Positions 33,013 through 41,888 are shown, numbered from the stretch's first letter. The stretch: 64,000 nucleotides of DNA from Melittangium boletus DSM 14713 (GCF_002305855.1 NZ_CP022163.1:6696292-6760291), one strand, 5' to 3'. Made by a program: numbers and translations. The notes: generated by a model not told the origin, from the letters alone.

Positions 33013-33306
33013 ATGAAGGCCGATCTGCACCCGGTGTACCCCCCCTCTCGCATCACCTGTGCGTGTGGCAACGTGGTCGAGACCAAGTCCACGCGCGGCT
33101 CGTTCGCCGTGGAAGTCTGCTCGAACTGCCACCCCTTCTTCACCGGCAAGTACAAGCTGCTCGACACCGCGGGCCGCGTGGACAAGTTCCGCAAGAAGTA
33201 CGGCGCCAAGGCCGCCATCGGAGGGGGCGCTGCTCCCGCCGAGGGCGCCGCCGAGGCCCCCGCCGCTGCCCCCGCCAAGAAGGGCGGCAAGAAGGCCGAG
33301 GCCTAG
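33013..33306 (+). CDS. rpmE: 50S ribosomal protein L31
   Basis: 97-residue large-subunit protein. The conserved core runs from MKADLHPVYPP to KFRKKYG (about 1-70), with four Cys (Cys16, Cys18, Cys37, Cys40; CACG and CSNCHPFFTG) that make the zinc-binding (C+) type of L31. The last ~30 residues are an Ala/Pro/Lys-rich tail longer than in standard L31 (about 70 residues), common in deltaproteobacteria and probably unstructured. AGGGAG at 33001-33006 precedes the ATG at 33013. A good promoter and a terminator-like hairpin bracket the gene, so it is monocistronic. Confidence 0.97.
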   Translation: MKADLHPVYPPSRITCACGNVVETKSTRGSFAVEVCSNCHPFFTGKYKLLDTAGRVDKFRKKYGAKAAIGGGAAPAEGAAEAPAAAPAKKGGKKAEA

Positions 33307-33336
33307 TCCTCGCTTCTTGGCGTCTCGTCGTCTCCG

Positions 33337-33390
33337 CGAGCACGGTGCTGGATGCCTCCCACGAGGCCTCCCACCGTGCTCGTGGTGTTT
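33337..33390 (+). terminator. Terminator-like hairpin after rpmE
   Basis: An 11-bp perfect stem (CGAGCACGGTG, 33337-33347, with CACCGTGCTCG, 33372-33382) closes a 24-base loop and is followed by TGGTGTTT. The loop is long for an intrinsic terminator. Confidence 0.5.
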
Positions 33391-33491
33391 CCGGGCCTTG
33401 TGCGCCGCCGTTGGCTGGCATCCTCCTTGCGGTGTCTTCATCCCACATTGGACGGGGTGTCCAATCGCGAGCGGTGAGGGTGCACGTGGGG

Positions 33492-34847
33492 ATGCGGAGT
33501 GTGATGAGGTGGGGTGGGGGCGTGGTGGTGGGTGGGCTGGCCGCGGCGCTGCTGTGTGGAAACGAGTTCTCCGAGGATGTCCCCCGGCCGTCCGGTGCCG
33601 CGGGGTGGACCTTCCTCGGTCCCGAGCGGGGGGCTCCCCATGAAGTGCTGTCCGTGTCCGAGGACGCGGGCGGCAATCTCTGGGTGGCGGGAGGGGAAGA
33701 AGGCCTGTTCCTGCTGCGGCCCGGGGCGGCCACCTTCGAGCGCTTCACCCTGGCGGATGGCTTGCGCCCCTATGGCTACCTGCCAGACGGGAGCGATCCG
33801 GTGGGCCCGAAGTACCTCAAGGTCCTCTCCGTGGCGGGAGGCCCCTCGGGGACCGTGTTCGTGGGCTACGCCGGGCAGGGGGCCTGCGAGGACAACTACT
33901 ACGCGTCCTCACGCGAGCGGAATCCCAACATCTACAAGAGCGGGGACGCGGACAAGGTCACGCTGACGAGCACGGGCATCCGGGTCGTCCACTACGACAT
34001 CTCCTCGGGCCCGGGCGTGGTGAGCGATGAGGCGGGCGGCCGCGAGAAGATCTGCTCCGTGCTGCGCATCGTGTGGGATCCCCAGCATGGCAACCTGTGG
34101 TTCGGGGCCAACCACGCCTTCGCCTGGGGGGACCCCGACTTCCAGGGCAGCCCCACCTGCAACGGGCAGCGGCATTGCTCGGGAGTGGGGGAGCACACGC
34201 ATCCGTACATCACCGCGAAGGACGCGACGGGGCACCAGTTCCGGCTCACGGACGCGTACTACGGCATCGCCGTGCGTCCCGATGGAGACGTCTGGTTTGG
34301 CGGTGCCAACCGCACCACGCGCTTTCGCTACATGACGGTGAAGACTCCCCGGGACTTCGAGGACGCCCGCAAGAAGTCGGAGACCCGCTCCGCCATGGCC
34401 AACCGCATCGACGTCTGGCCGGACCGGGTGGATGAGGTGGGCATTCCGGGCCCCCTGGATCGGGTGGACGACAACGTGTCGGGCCTGGCGCTGATGCCAG
34501 ATGGCTCGGTGTGGGTGGGCTCCTTCGCGTGGGGCCTGGCGCGGATGGATGCCTCGGGCGTGGTGAGGCAGTACGCCCTGGGTTCCTCTCCCTGGCGATA
34601 CGTCTCCGCGCTGGCGCGTGACCCCAGCGATGACAGTCTCTGGGTGGGTCACCGCTGGGGCGGAGGGATCACCCGGCTCAAGGGCGAGCGGGTGATCAGC
34701 CTGGCCCCGGAGCTGGGCGCCATCGCTGGCTTGCCCGTCTGGGACATCCAGTCCGCGGGCACTGGGAGTCAGCGGCGGCTGCTCGTGGCGTTCGGGCGGG
34801 ATGAGTATGGCCATGACGGCGCCGTGGGCATCTATCAGGGTGAATAG
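33492..34847 (+). CDS. Exported beta-propeller protein (two-component-regulator-type repeats)
   Basis: 451-residue protein. The N-terminal hydrophobic stretch (GGGVVVGGLAAALLC) looks like a signal peptide or lipoprotein signal (LLCGNE). The rest is repeated propeller blades, each with a D..G.LWVG.. or G.VWFGG strand: DAGGNLWVAGGEEGL, HGNLWFGANHAF, DGDVWFGGANRT, DGSVWVGSFAWG, DDSLWVGHRWGG. This pattern is that of Reg_prop/ligand-binding propellers. The ligand is unknown. The start is uncertain (GTG 33474, ATG 33492, ATG 33504). A shortened, internally deleted copy of the same gene lies at 61850-62014, showing that the family has duplicated in this genome. Confidence 0.78.
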   Translation: MRSVMRWGGGVVVGGLAAALLCGNEFSEDVPRPSGAAGWTFLGPERGAPHEVLSVSEDAGGNLWVAGGEEGLFLLRPGAATFERFTLADGLRPYGYLPDGSDPVGPKYLKVLSVAGGPSGTVFVGYAGQGACEDNYYASSRERNPNIYKSGDADKVTLTSTGIRVVHYDISSGPGVVSDEAGGREKICSVLRIVWDPQHGNLWFGANHAFAWGDPDFQGSPTCNGQRHCSGVGEHTHPYITAKDATGHQFRLTDAYYGIAVRPDGDVWFGGANRTTRFRYMTVKTPRDFEDARKKSETRSAMANRIDVWPDRVDEVGIPGPLDRVDDNVSGLALMPDGSVWVGSFAWGLARMDASGVVRQYALGSSPWRYVSALARDPSDDSLWVGHRWGGGITRLKGERVISLAPELGAIAGLPVWDIQSAGTGSQRRLLVAFGRDEYGHDGAVGIYQGE

Positions 34848-34887
34848 TCTTCTGGAGGACGGCCTCCCGCGTGGAGCCGGTTGACGC

Positions 34888-35352
34888 TCAGAGACCGAGT
34901 TCGCTCAACCCCGGATGACCCTCCGGCCTTGGTCCGAGCGGCCAGTGGAAGAGCCGTTCTCCTTCCTGGATGCGCACGTCATTGATGCTCGCTTCACGCC
35001 GCCGCATGAGGCCCTGCTCGTCGAACTCCCATTGCTCGTTGCCGTGTGCGCGGGTCCAGTTGCCGCTGTCGTCGCGGCACTCGTAGACGAAGCGCACCGA
35101 GATCCTGTTGTCCGTGAAGGCCCACACCTCCTTGATGAGGCGGTAGTCGAGCTCGCGTTGCCACTTGCGCGTCAGAAAGGCCTCGATGGCCGCTCGGCCC
35201 TGGAAGAACTCCGCCCGGTTGCGCCAGCGGCTGTCCTGCGTATAGGCCTGTGCGACACGCGCGGGATCGCGGCTGTTCCATGCGTCTTCCGCGAGGCGGG
35301 CCTTCTTGCTGGCGGTCTCGGCGGTGAAGGGGGGAAGCGGGGGTCGGCTCAT
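34888..35352 (-). CDS. DUF1348 / NTF2-like family protein
   Basis: 154-residue cytosolic protein of the nuclear-transport-factor-2-like superfamily, DUF1348 branch. Recognisable segments are AEDAWNSRDPARVAQAY, DSRWRNRAEFFQGRAAIEAFL, KWQRELDYRLIKEVWAF and GNEQWEFDEQGLMRRREASIND, all typical of this family of small cone-shaped proteins. The biochemical role is unknown. The start MSRPPLPP was chosen because the family begins shortly before FTAETA; the longer frame adds 24 residues without similarity. Divergent from the glycosidase gene. Confidence 0.85.
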   Translation of the reverse strand: MSRPPLPPFTAETASKKARLAEDAWNSRDPARVAQAYTQDSRWRNRAEFFQGRAAIEAFLTRKWQRELDYRLIKEVWAFTDNRISVRFVYECRDDSGNWTRAHGNEQWEFDEQGLMRRREASINDVRIQEGERLFHWPLGPRPEGHPGLSELGL

Positions 35353-35531
35353 GAGGTGTTGTTGTAAACCACCAACTCCTTGGAAAGTAAGCCCCAGGCG
35401 CAAAGGTAGGCTTGAACCCGCCATCTCCTGACAAGCTGAATGGATTGAAAGACGCGCTTTCCTGGCCTATCAGGGTTGGGTCCCCTGTCCCGCCGAGTCG
35501 TGGTCCGGGTTCCGGACACAAGGAGAGTGAC

Positions 35532-37697
35532 GTGACCTTGAAATTCAACATGGCAATGGGAAGCCGTCGGTTCCTGATGATGGGAGTCTGGGGCCTGCTG
35601 GTGGTGGGCTCCTCCGCCTGTGAGCCCGCGAACTCGATTCCCTCGGAGCCGCCAACGGAGGTGGGCAGCGGTGCGCTGAAGCTCGTCGCCCAGGGAGTCA
35701 CGGCGGGCAATCACACGCAGACGTATGTCGCGGCGAACGCGATCGATGGCAATCCCTCCACCTACTGGGAAGGGGCCGCCAATGCCTATCCCCACTGGAT
35801 TCGGGTCGATCTGGGCAACTCGACGACCATCCATCAGGTGGTCCTCCGGCTTCCGGTGTCCTGGGGAGCCCGGACACAGACGTTCTCCGTCCTCAAGAGC
35901 GTCGATGACGTCACCTACACCCCGCTCCTCGATTCCGCCAGCCATGCGTTCAGCCCGAGTGCCGCCAATACGGTCACCTTGAACTTCACGGCGACCCCCG
36001 CGCGATACGTGAAGCTGAACTTCACGGCCAATTCGGGCGCGACGGGGGGGCAGGTCTCCGAATTCGAGGTGAATGGACCCACCACTCCACCCCCGACCTC
36101 TCCCCGCTCCGCGTTCAGCCAACTGGAGGCGTCAAGCCATGACAGCCAATCCGGAATCCAACTGGAAGCCTCCAGCGAGGGCGGCCAGAATGTCGCCTTC
36201 GTCGACAATGGCGACTTCATCGCGTTCAACAACATCGATTTCGGAAGTGGCGCCACCGCCTTCGATGCCCGGGTCGCCAGCAATACGGCGGGCGGCCAGA
36301 TCGAAATCAGGATCGACAGTCTGACCGGAACGCTCGCGGGGACCTGCGCGGTCCCGGCAACGGGAGGGTGGCAGACGTGGGTCACCCGCTCCTGCGCCGT
36401 GAGCAACGTCAGTGGTCTGCACAACCTGTATCTGAAGTTCACCGGAGGCGCGGGAAACCTCTTCAATCTCAAGTGGTTCAAGTTCTCGTCGTCGACGCCT
36501 CCACCGACGAGCGGCGGAGACGTCGTCGGCAAGCTGTTCGCCGGGTACCAGGGGTGGTTCAACGCCGCCGGCGATGGCTCGCCCAATAACGGCTGGGTCC
36601 ACTGGTCGAAAAACAGCAGCGCGCCGGCCCCCAACTCCAACGTCAACTTCGAGCTCTACCCGGACATCCGGGAGTACTCCAAGCTGTATCAAACCCAGCT
36701 GGGGAACCTGGGCAACGGGCAATCCGCGAGGCTGTTCTCCTCGTACGATCAGGAAACCGTCGACAAGCATTTCGAGTGGATGCGGACCTACAACATCGAC
36801 GGAGCCGCCTTGCAGCGCTTCGGCGCCGACGAGAACGATGCGCCGAACGGATGGAAGACCAACCGGGACAGCGTCGCGGTCAAGGTGAAGAACGCGGCGG
36901 AAGCATATGGCCGCAAGTTCTACGTCATGTACGACATCACCGGTATGAACGCCGGCAACTGGGTGAACGCGGTCAAGCGCGACTGGACGGCGCAAGTGGT
37001 CAATGCCATGCATCTGACCTCGTCCAGCGCCTACGCCCGGCAGGGTGGCAAGTTCGTCGTGTGCATCTGGGGCATTGGCTTCACCGACCGGCCCGGCACG
37101 GCCACCGAATCCGCCGAACTCATCAATTGGTTCAAGAGCCAGGGCGCCTATGTCATCGGCGGCGTTCCCACCTATTGGCGCACGGGCAACAACGACTCGA
37201 AGGCGGGCTTCGGGGATGTCTACCGGTCGCTCAACATGATCTCCCCCTGGTTCGTCGCCCGCTTCGGGACGCTCGAGGGCGCGGATCACTTCAAGACGAA
37301 CCAGTGGCAGCCGGACTTCGCCTATACGCAGCAGTACGGAATCGCCTATCAGCCGGTCATCTGGCCGGGCTCCGCCTGGTCCAACATGACCGGAGGGCCC
37401 AGGAATGAGAATCCCCGGCTCCACGGCGACTTCATGTGGCGGCAGGCCTACAACCTCAAGAGCGTGGGCATCTCCACCGGGTACGTGGCGATGTTCGACG
37501 AGTACGATGAAGGCACGGCCATCGCCAAGCTGGCGGAGAACAGCTCGATGATCCCCAACAACCAGTACTTCCTGACCCTGGACGTGGACGGCGTCTCCGT
37601 CTCGTCGGACTTCTATTTGCGGCTGGCGGGCGACATCAACCGGATGTTCTCGGGACAGATTCCGCTGACCGCCAACCACCCGACGACGCACCGTTAG
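35532..37697 (+). CDS. Secreted GH99-like glycoside hydrolase lipoprotein with two carbohydrate-binding modules
   Basis: 721-residue exported enzyme. A signal peptide has lipobox-like SSAC (Cys30). Residues about 45-185 form an F5/8-type (CBM32) domain (AANAIDGNPSTYWEG, WIRVDLGN, YVKLNFTAN). About 195-325 is a CBM6-like module (FSQLEASSHDSQSGIQLE, AFDARVASNTAGG, LYLKFTGGAGNLFNLKWF). The catalytic part (about 335-715) resembles the GH71/GH99 family (VGKLFAGYQGWFNAAGDG, HFEWMRTYNIDGAALQRF, YVMYDITGMN, GYVAMFDEYDEGTAI), which includes endo-acting alpha-mannanases and alpha-1,3-glucanases. The GTG start at 35532 is preferred because AGGAGAG lies five bases upstream. A role in degrading prey, fungal or plant glycans is inferred. 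Confidence 0.85.
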   Translation: MTLKFNMAMGSRRFLMMGVWGLLVVGSSACEPANSIPSEPPTEVGSGALKLVAQGVTAGNHTQTYVAANAIDGNPSTYWEGAANAYPHWIRVDLGNSTTIHQVVLRLPVSWGARTQTFSVLKSVDDVTYTPLLDSASHAFSPSAANTVTLNFTATPARYVKLNFTANSGATGGQVSEFEVNGPTTPPPTSPRSAFSQLEASSHDSQSGIQLEASSEGGQNVAFVDNGDFIAFNNIDFGSGATAFDARVASNTAGGQIEIRIDSLTGTLAGTCAVPATGGWQTWVTRSCAVSNVSGLHNLYLKFTGGAGNLFNLKWFKFSSSTPPPTSGGDVVGKLFAGYQGWFNAAGDGSPNNGWVHWSKNSSAPAPNSNVNFELYPDIREYSKLYQTQLGNLGNGQSARLFSSYDQETVDKHFEWMRTYNIDGAALQRFGADENDAPNGWKTNRDSVAVKVKNAAEAYGRKFYVMYDITGMNAGNWVNAVKRDWTAQVVNAMHLTSSSAYARQGGKFVVCIWGIGFTDRPGTATESAELINWFKSQGAYVIGGVPTYWRTGNNDSKAGFGDVYRSLNMISPWFVARFGTLEGADHFKTNQWQPDFAYTQQYGIAYQPVIWPGSAWSNMTGGPRNENPRLHGDFMWRQAYNLKSVGISTGYVAMFDEYDEGTAIAKLAENSSMIPNNQYFLTLDVDGVSVSSDFYLRLAGDINRMFSGQIPLTANHPTTHR

Positions 37698-37781
37698 ACG
37701 CGTCGAGCTCGGACCCGTTCGTGCCCACGGGAATGGCTCGACGCGCTGAGTCGGAACCCCACGGGCGCCCAGCGAAGGGAC

Positions 37782-38165
37782 CTATGCATCTCCTGGTCTC
37801 GGCGCGGGGCGGAGGGCGGCGTCGAGAGGCTGGAACTTCGCTAGGCTCCCGAGCGTCTGGGGCGCCCACGCCGACAGGGCAATGCCGAGTTGCCCGGCCC
37901 AGTACAGCAGCATGATGGGATAGCCCGCGCCGGTCATGGGGTGGACGAAGAGCTGGAGGGCGAGCAGTCCATCGCTCGTGGCGAACAACAATGAGCCGGC
38001 CAGCGCGAACCACTGCTCGCGCCGCGCCAGTCCGGCCTTGCCCAGCATGGCCGTCGCGCGCCACATCATCGTGCAGATGACGACGACATAGGCCGCCACC
38101 GGTAGCGCCAGTCCTCCGAGCCGAGGCCAGAGGAACGTCGAGGCACCCACGGCGAGGAGCGGCGA
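37782..38165 (-). pseudogene. Lysoplasmalogenase (YhhN family), 5'-truncated
   Basis: A membrane protein fragment of about 128 residues with four hydrophobic helices, including GGLALPVAAYVVVICTMMW, QWFALAGSLLFATSDGLLAL and YPIMLLYWAGQLGIALSAW. ATSDGLLAL and the late YWAGQ segment match the C-terminal two-thirds of YhhN/TMEM86 proteins, normally about 210 residues. The N-terminal part is missing: similarity ends near 38165, where it abuts an oppositely oriented oxidoreductase fragment. No new start codon with a ribosome-binding site is evident, so it is probably non-functional. Confidence 0.6.
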
Positions 38166-38446
38166 GGCCCAGGGGGACCGACGCCCGCGGAGTGATGCGT
38201 CGTCCGCTCGTTGGCGAGCGGTGGATCGCCATCGGCGACGCAGCCCTCGCCTTTGAGCCCATTGCAGCCCACGGCATCAGCTTCGCCCTGTTCAGCGCAC
38301 AGGCGGCGCACCGCTGGATCGCGAGCCAAGACGCCGAGGCCTATGCGGCGTTTTGCGAGGAGCAGTGGCGTGCCTACCGCGAGCGCCGGGCCGAATTCCA
38401 TGTGGCGGCGGTGCTTGAGCTGATGGGCGTGCGGGGCGGCCGGTGA
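38166..38446 (+). pseudogene. C-terminal fragment of an FAD-dependent oxidoreductase/halogenase
   Basis: About 85 codons with WIAIGDAALAFEPIAAHG, the FAD-binding GD...P..G motif of the PHBH/tryptophan-halogenase class, followed by FALFSAQAAHRWI. The N-terminal Rossmann half (GxGxxG) is absent. Its last codons overlap the start of the IS66 remnant (GTGA at 38443-38446). Base composition is somewhat less GC-biased than the core genes. Confidence 0.55.
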
Positions 38447-38940
38447 TTCCGCACGGTGTGGAGGTGTTCGTCGCGCTCGACCTGATCGATCTGCGGTGGG
38501 GCCTCCACCGGCTGTCCGGTGTGGTCGCCGAGCGGCTGGGACACGAGGCGCGCAGCGGCGCGCTGTTCGTCTTCTTCGGCAAGCGGCGTGACACCATCAA
38601 GGTGCTGTTCTTCGACGGCACCGGCATCTGCCTGTTCTACAAGCGGCTGGACATGGGCACGTTCCGGGTTCCGGTCGCGCCCGAGGAGGGCGCCGCCGTG
38701 GTCGCGATCGAGGAGCGAGCGCTCGACGACCTCCTCGAGGGCATCGACCTCGAGGCTCCGTCGCGGTCCCGCCGACGCGACGCCGGCGCGGCGGACACTG
38801 CCGAGCCGACGATCGTGACCGCACCGCTGCCGCCGCAGATCCTGCCGCGCGCGCTCGCGACACCTTCGCTCCTGGCGCACATCCTCAGCGACAAGTTCTG
38901 CGACGGCCTGCCGTTCCATCGCCAGGAGTGTATGGCTTAG
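38443..38940 (+). pseudogene. IS66 remnant: tnpB fused to a tnpC piece
   Basis: The first ~115 codons are an IS66-type TnpB: MIPHGVEVFVALDLIDLR, FVFFGKRRDTIKVLFFDGTGICLFYKRL. Without a stop, the frame runs on into QILPRALATPSLLAHILSDKF and CDGLPFHRQE, a segment from the middle of the IS66 transposase TnpC. An internal deletion joined tnpB and tnpC in frame; the catalytic part of TnpC is gone. It is distinct in sequence from the IS66 at 46571-52399. Confidence 0.7.
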
Positions 38941-38949
38941 ACTCGCCGC

Positions 38950-39507
38950 ATGGGACTCTTGACCTTCAGCATCAACGTCACCCTGGACGGCTGTGTCGAC
39001 CACCAGGAGGGAATCGCCGACGACGAGACACACGCCTTATTCACCCGCCTCATGGACGAGGGCGGGGCGATGCTGTGGGGCCGCGTCACCTACGAGATGA
39101 TGGAGAGCTACTGGCCGGCGGTCGCCCGCGGCGATGAGGAGGCGCCGCCGGCGATGCGCGAGTGGGCGGTCAAGCTGGAGGCCAAGCCGAAGTACGTGGT
39201 GTCGTCGACGCGAAAGGACTTCCCGTGGACCAACAGCCACCACATCGTCGGCGACCTGCGCACGGGCGTGCAGAAGCTCAAGGACGCGACCCCGGCCGGC
39301 GTGCTCCTCGGTAGCGGCAAGCTCGCGACCGAGCTGGACCGGCTGGATCTGATCGACGAGTACAAGTTCCTCGTCCACCCCAGGATCGCCGGCCACGGCC
39401 CGACCCTGTACCAGAGCGGGCTGCCCAGCACGCGACGGCTCGAGCTGGTCTCGGCGAAGCCGCTCCGCAGCGGCGCGGTCGCCATGCACTACCGGCGCGC
39501 GCGCTGA
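38950..39507 (+). CDS. Dihydrofolate-reductase-like (RibD C-terminal family) protein
   Basis: 185-residue cytosolic protein of the RibD_C/DHFR superfamily often annotated dihydrofolate reductase family protein. It shows the family start LLTFSINVTLDGCVDHQEG, the nucleotide-binding WGRVTYEMMESYW, VSSTRKDFPWTNSH, LLGSGKLATELDRLDLIDEY and HPRIAGHGPTL. Members are NADPH-dependent reductases of mostly unknown substrate. It appears intact although both flanking genes are broken, so it may be cargo carried in with the island. No clear ribosome-binding site is seen before the ATG at 38950. Confidence 0.85.
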   Translation: MGLLTFSINVTLDGCVDHQEGIADDETHALFTRLMDEGGAMLWGRVTYEMMESYWPAVARGDEEAPPAMREWAVKLEAKPKYVVSSTRKDFPWTNSHHIVGDLRTGVQKLKDATPAGVLLGSGKLATELDRLDLIDEYKFLVHPRIAGHGPTLYQSGLPSTRRLELVSAKPLRSGAVAMHYRRAR

Positions 39508-39511
39508 GCAG

Positions 39512-39710
39512 ATGTTCTTCAAGAACGTGATCGTCGGTGGTGGCCCAGCTCCAGTGCGCGCTTACATCCGCGAGCTCCTGCCGGAGGTTCTCGAGGGAAC
39601 GATCGAGCCTGGGCGGGGTGTTCGACCGCGCCATCGGCCTCGACGAAGTGCCGGACGGCTATCGCGCCATGGACGAACGCAAGTCGATCAAGGTGCTGGT
39701 GACGCCTTGA
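39512..39710 (+). pseudogene. Zinc alcohol dehydrogenase, 3' fragment with frameshift
   Basis: The frame from 39512 (MFFKNVIVGGGPAPVRAYI, LPEVLEGTIEPG) continues after a +1 shift near 39615 as VFDRAIGLDEVPDGYRAMDE and KSIKVLVTP, ending at TGA 39708-39710. Together these are the last ~65 residues of a zinc-dependent medium-chain dehydrogenase. Everything upstream, including the catalytic zinc site, is missing. Confidence 0.7.
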
Positions 39711-39965
39711 TCGGATGCAGACGCACCGCCGAAGCGAGCCGACCCGCGCGTTGGTAGCTCGCGCGGGACTGCGCCCCCGATGCTCAACAGGGCCCGCGCC
39801 CACTCGGGAAGAACGGTCCCATGTGCGTGCGGCTGCCCGCGCTTGCCAGGGCACACGCTATCGTCAGCCTCCCACGGGCTTCTCGCGAGCCCTGGGATAC
39901 CGGGGAACTCTGGCCGCTCACGTCCGCGAGTGGCTTCACCCAGCTGGGCTGCATGTGCCCTCAGT

Positions 39966-40627
39966 GTGCGTGCGCCGTGAAGGTGCACTTGACCAGCGGG
40001 TGGAAGTCCCGCCCGAGGAGGAAGTCGACCCCCTCGGTAGCTATCTGGCGGGGACGTCGGGCGACTGACGGACTCGAAGCCCAGAGACAGAAGGCCTCGA
40101 AAGGAGGTCGAGCGAGCTTGCAGGCCGCAACGTGAGTGAAGCCCGAGCAGGCCCCGAAAGGGCAATCGTGGGAGCCGACCTGACGCACATACAGGGAAGG
40201 CCAGGCGCCCGGCGAGAAGGTCGACAGCAACATCGCCGGGTGGACCACCGGGGTAGTGGGGCGCGGCATGTGAGCACACGGTGAAGTGCGCAACACGGGA
40301 GACCTGGTCCGAGCGGGGTAGCGACCCGAACACGCCGTAAGGGCGTGGCGAAGGCCAGGAGTCGGAGGGGCCCGTACTACCGATGAAGCGGGTAACGACC
40401 GTGGAGGGAAGGGGCCCTGGTTCAGGGTGCTTCGCAAGGGGCAGACGCAGCGGGAGATTGGCGTGAGCCTAACAACCCCTACAAAGCTCGAAGAGCTCCG
40501 AGCGAAGCTGTACGCGAAGGCCAAGGCGGAGCCGACGTTCCGGTTCTACGCGCTGTACGACAAGCTCCATCGGTGGGATGTCCTGACGGAGGCGTTCAGG
40601 CAGTCGAAGCAGAAGAAGGGCGCCGCC
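39966..40627 (+). mobile_element. Group II intron, 5' portion (ribozyme domains before the ORF), truncated
   Basis: Sequence with no natural protein frame but with features of a bacterial group II intron. It starts near a GTGCG motif at 39966-39970. Later come the strings GAGTCGGAGGGGCCCGTA and GAAGCGGGTAACGACCGTGG (about 40361-40410), typical of the region just before the intron-encoded protein. The protein's first codons follow. The 3' part, including catalytic domain V, is missing because an IS4-type element cuts it at 40628. The exact 5' end is uncertain. Confidence 0.65.
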
Positions 40628-40630
40628 TGA
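40427..40630 (+). pseudogene. Group II intron reverse transcriptase/maturase, N-terminal stub
   Basis: 67 codons matching the N-terminus of LtrA-type intron-encoded proteins (KLEELRAKLYAKAKAEP, FRFYALYDKLHRWDVL, QSKQKKGA). Intact relatives are about 420-600 residues and continue into the reverse transcriptase palm. Here the frame is cut after KKGA by the inverted repeat of an IS4-type element, which supplies the stop codon. Confidence 0.75.
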
Positions 40631-41886
40631 GCCATCCCCTCATTTTATATAAGGCCGAAGGCCTCACGGAAGATGAGTTGCTCGCCGACGAGCTGGGCGA
40701 AGCGCTCCATGAGGGGACGGAGCTGGGCCTCCGGCATCATGGGGAGCGACTGGTAGTACATACAGCCCTGACGCCAGAGCGAGTAGGTTCGCGTCTTGTC
40801 CGTGTTCGCTTTGAGGTAGCGCTCCATCCCGAGGCTCTCACCCGCTGCTCCCAAGAGGGTCATCAAGGCACACGCCATGGCGCTCACCAACAAGAGTCTG
40901 TCCCGCCGGTCGGGTTCGGCGATTCTCATGCTGGACAGGCCCATTCCGAAGCGCAGGTCCTTGATGTCCCGAAAGCTTTCTTCAATGCTGAAGCGGCGCT
41001 GGTACAGGCCTACCACTTGCGCCCCCGTCGCCTCCGTCAGACTCGTCGCCAGGCACCACGCCTCCTTCATCCCCTTCTTTTTCACACACACCACCGCCCC
41101 CACCTGCTTGCCCTCCGCCGTGACGCGGGCTCCGCGCAGCAGTCGCATCTGTCCCGCCTGGGGCACCCACTCCCCCGCGCTTCTCTTCTCTCCCTGGTCA
41201 CTCGTCACGGCGATGATTTTGCGGAAGCGCACGACATAGGCGAAGCCCACCTGCTCCAGCAGGGTGTACATCTTCTGGTCCGCGAAGCCCCGGTCCGCCA
41301 GCAAGGTGACTTGGACTCGCGAGGGAATCAACTCCCGAAGCCGGAGAATCACGCTGTCTTCCGCGTCATTGCGCAGCCCCTTGAGCGTGGACTTCTGCAC
41401 GGTGAGCCAGACCAGCGGCGTGGGACGACCGTGCTTCGTCACCAGCGAGGCGACCAGGGTGGTCTGGTCGTCCTCGTCGTAGTCCGTCCAATCCAAGGCG
41501 ATGAGGACTTCGGCCCGCTCCGCCACGACAAACGGCACCCAGAACTTGAACAGGTGCCAGACTTTCAAGGCGGGGTTGGACAGCATCCGGTCGACTTGCT
41601 TCACGCCATGCTTGCCCTTCTTGCCCCGCGCCATGCCCAAGGCCTGTCCAATGGCGTAGACGGAGAGGCTGGCGGCATGAATGACGCCCAGGGTCGCGAG
41701 CGACAGGGACAGCACCCGCATGGCGTGGACGTCCGGGCCGAACAGGCCCGAGAGGAAGGCATGCACTTGCTGCTCGTTGATGGCTTTGGAACTCACTTCT
41801 CCAGTAGTATCAAAGGCATGACCTCTAGCACCAAGCAGCCAGGCAGCCGCCTCCTCCTCTGGCTAATAAAACGAGGGGATGGCTCA
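40628..41886 (-). mobile_element. IS4-family insertion sequence (1259 bp)
   Basis: Bounded by inverted repeats TGAGCCATCCCCTC-A/G-TTTTAT (40628-40648 and the complement at 41866-41886), with a single mismatch. It contains one transposase gene on the minus strand. The flanks (GCGCCGCC on the left, GGGGTACA on the right) do not form a target duplication, and the interrupted intron does not resume on the right, so an IS-mediated deletion has probably occurred. Confidence 0.85.
40645..41796 (-). CDS. IS4-family transposase
   Basis: 383-residue DDE transposase. Catalytic residues are placed in LIALDWTDYDEDD (first Asp), TLLADRGFADQKM (second Asp) and YQRRFSIEESFRDIKD (Glu, with the YREK-type motif of the IS4 family). 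An N-terminal DNA-binding region (GVKQVDRMLSNP) is present. The gene is full length and may be active. It fills nearly the whole element; its stop lies just inside the left inverted repeat. Confidence 0.9.
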   Translation of the reverse strand: MSSKAINEQQVHAFLSGLFGPDVHAMRVLSLSLATLGVIHAASLSVYAIGQALGMARGKKGKHGVKQVDRMLSNPALKVWHLFKFWVPFVVAERAEVLIALDWTDYDEDDQTTLVASLVTKHGRPTPLVWLTVQKSTLKGLRNDAEDSVILRLRELIPSRVQVTLLADRGFADQKMYTLLEQVGFAYVVRFRKIIAVTSDQGEKRSAGEWVPQAGQMRLLRGARVTAEGKQVGAVVCVKKKGMKEAWCLATSLTEATGAQVVGLYQRRFSIEESFRDIKDLRFGMGLSSMRIAEPDRRDRLLLVSAMACALMTLLGAAGESLGMERYLKANTDKTRTYSLWRQGCMYYQSLPMMPEAQLRPLMERFAQLVGEQLIFREAFGLI

Positions 41887-41888
41887 GG

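Noticed and set aside
39659..40333. Long open frames on both strands across the group II intron region
   Set aside because: They cover known ribozyme sequence, have no family similarity and an Arg/Pro/Leu-rich composition; frames of this kind are artefacts over structured RNA.
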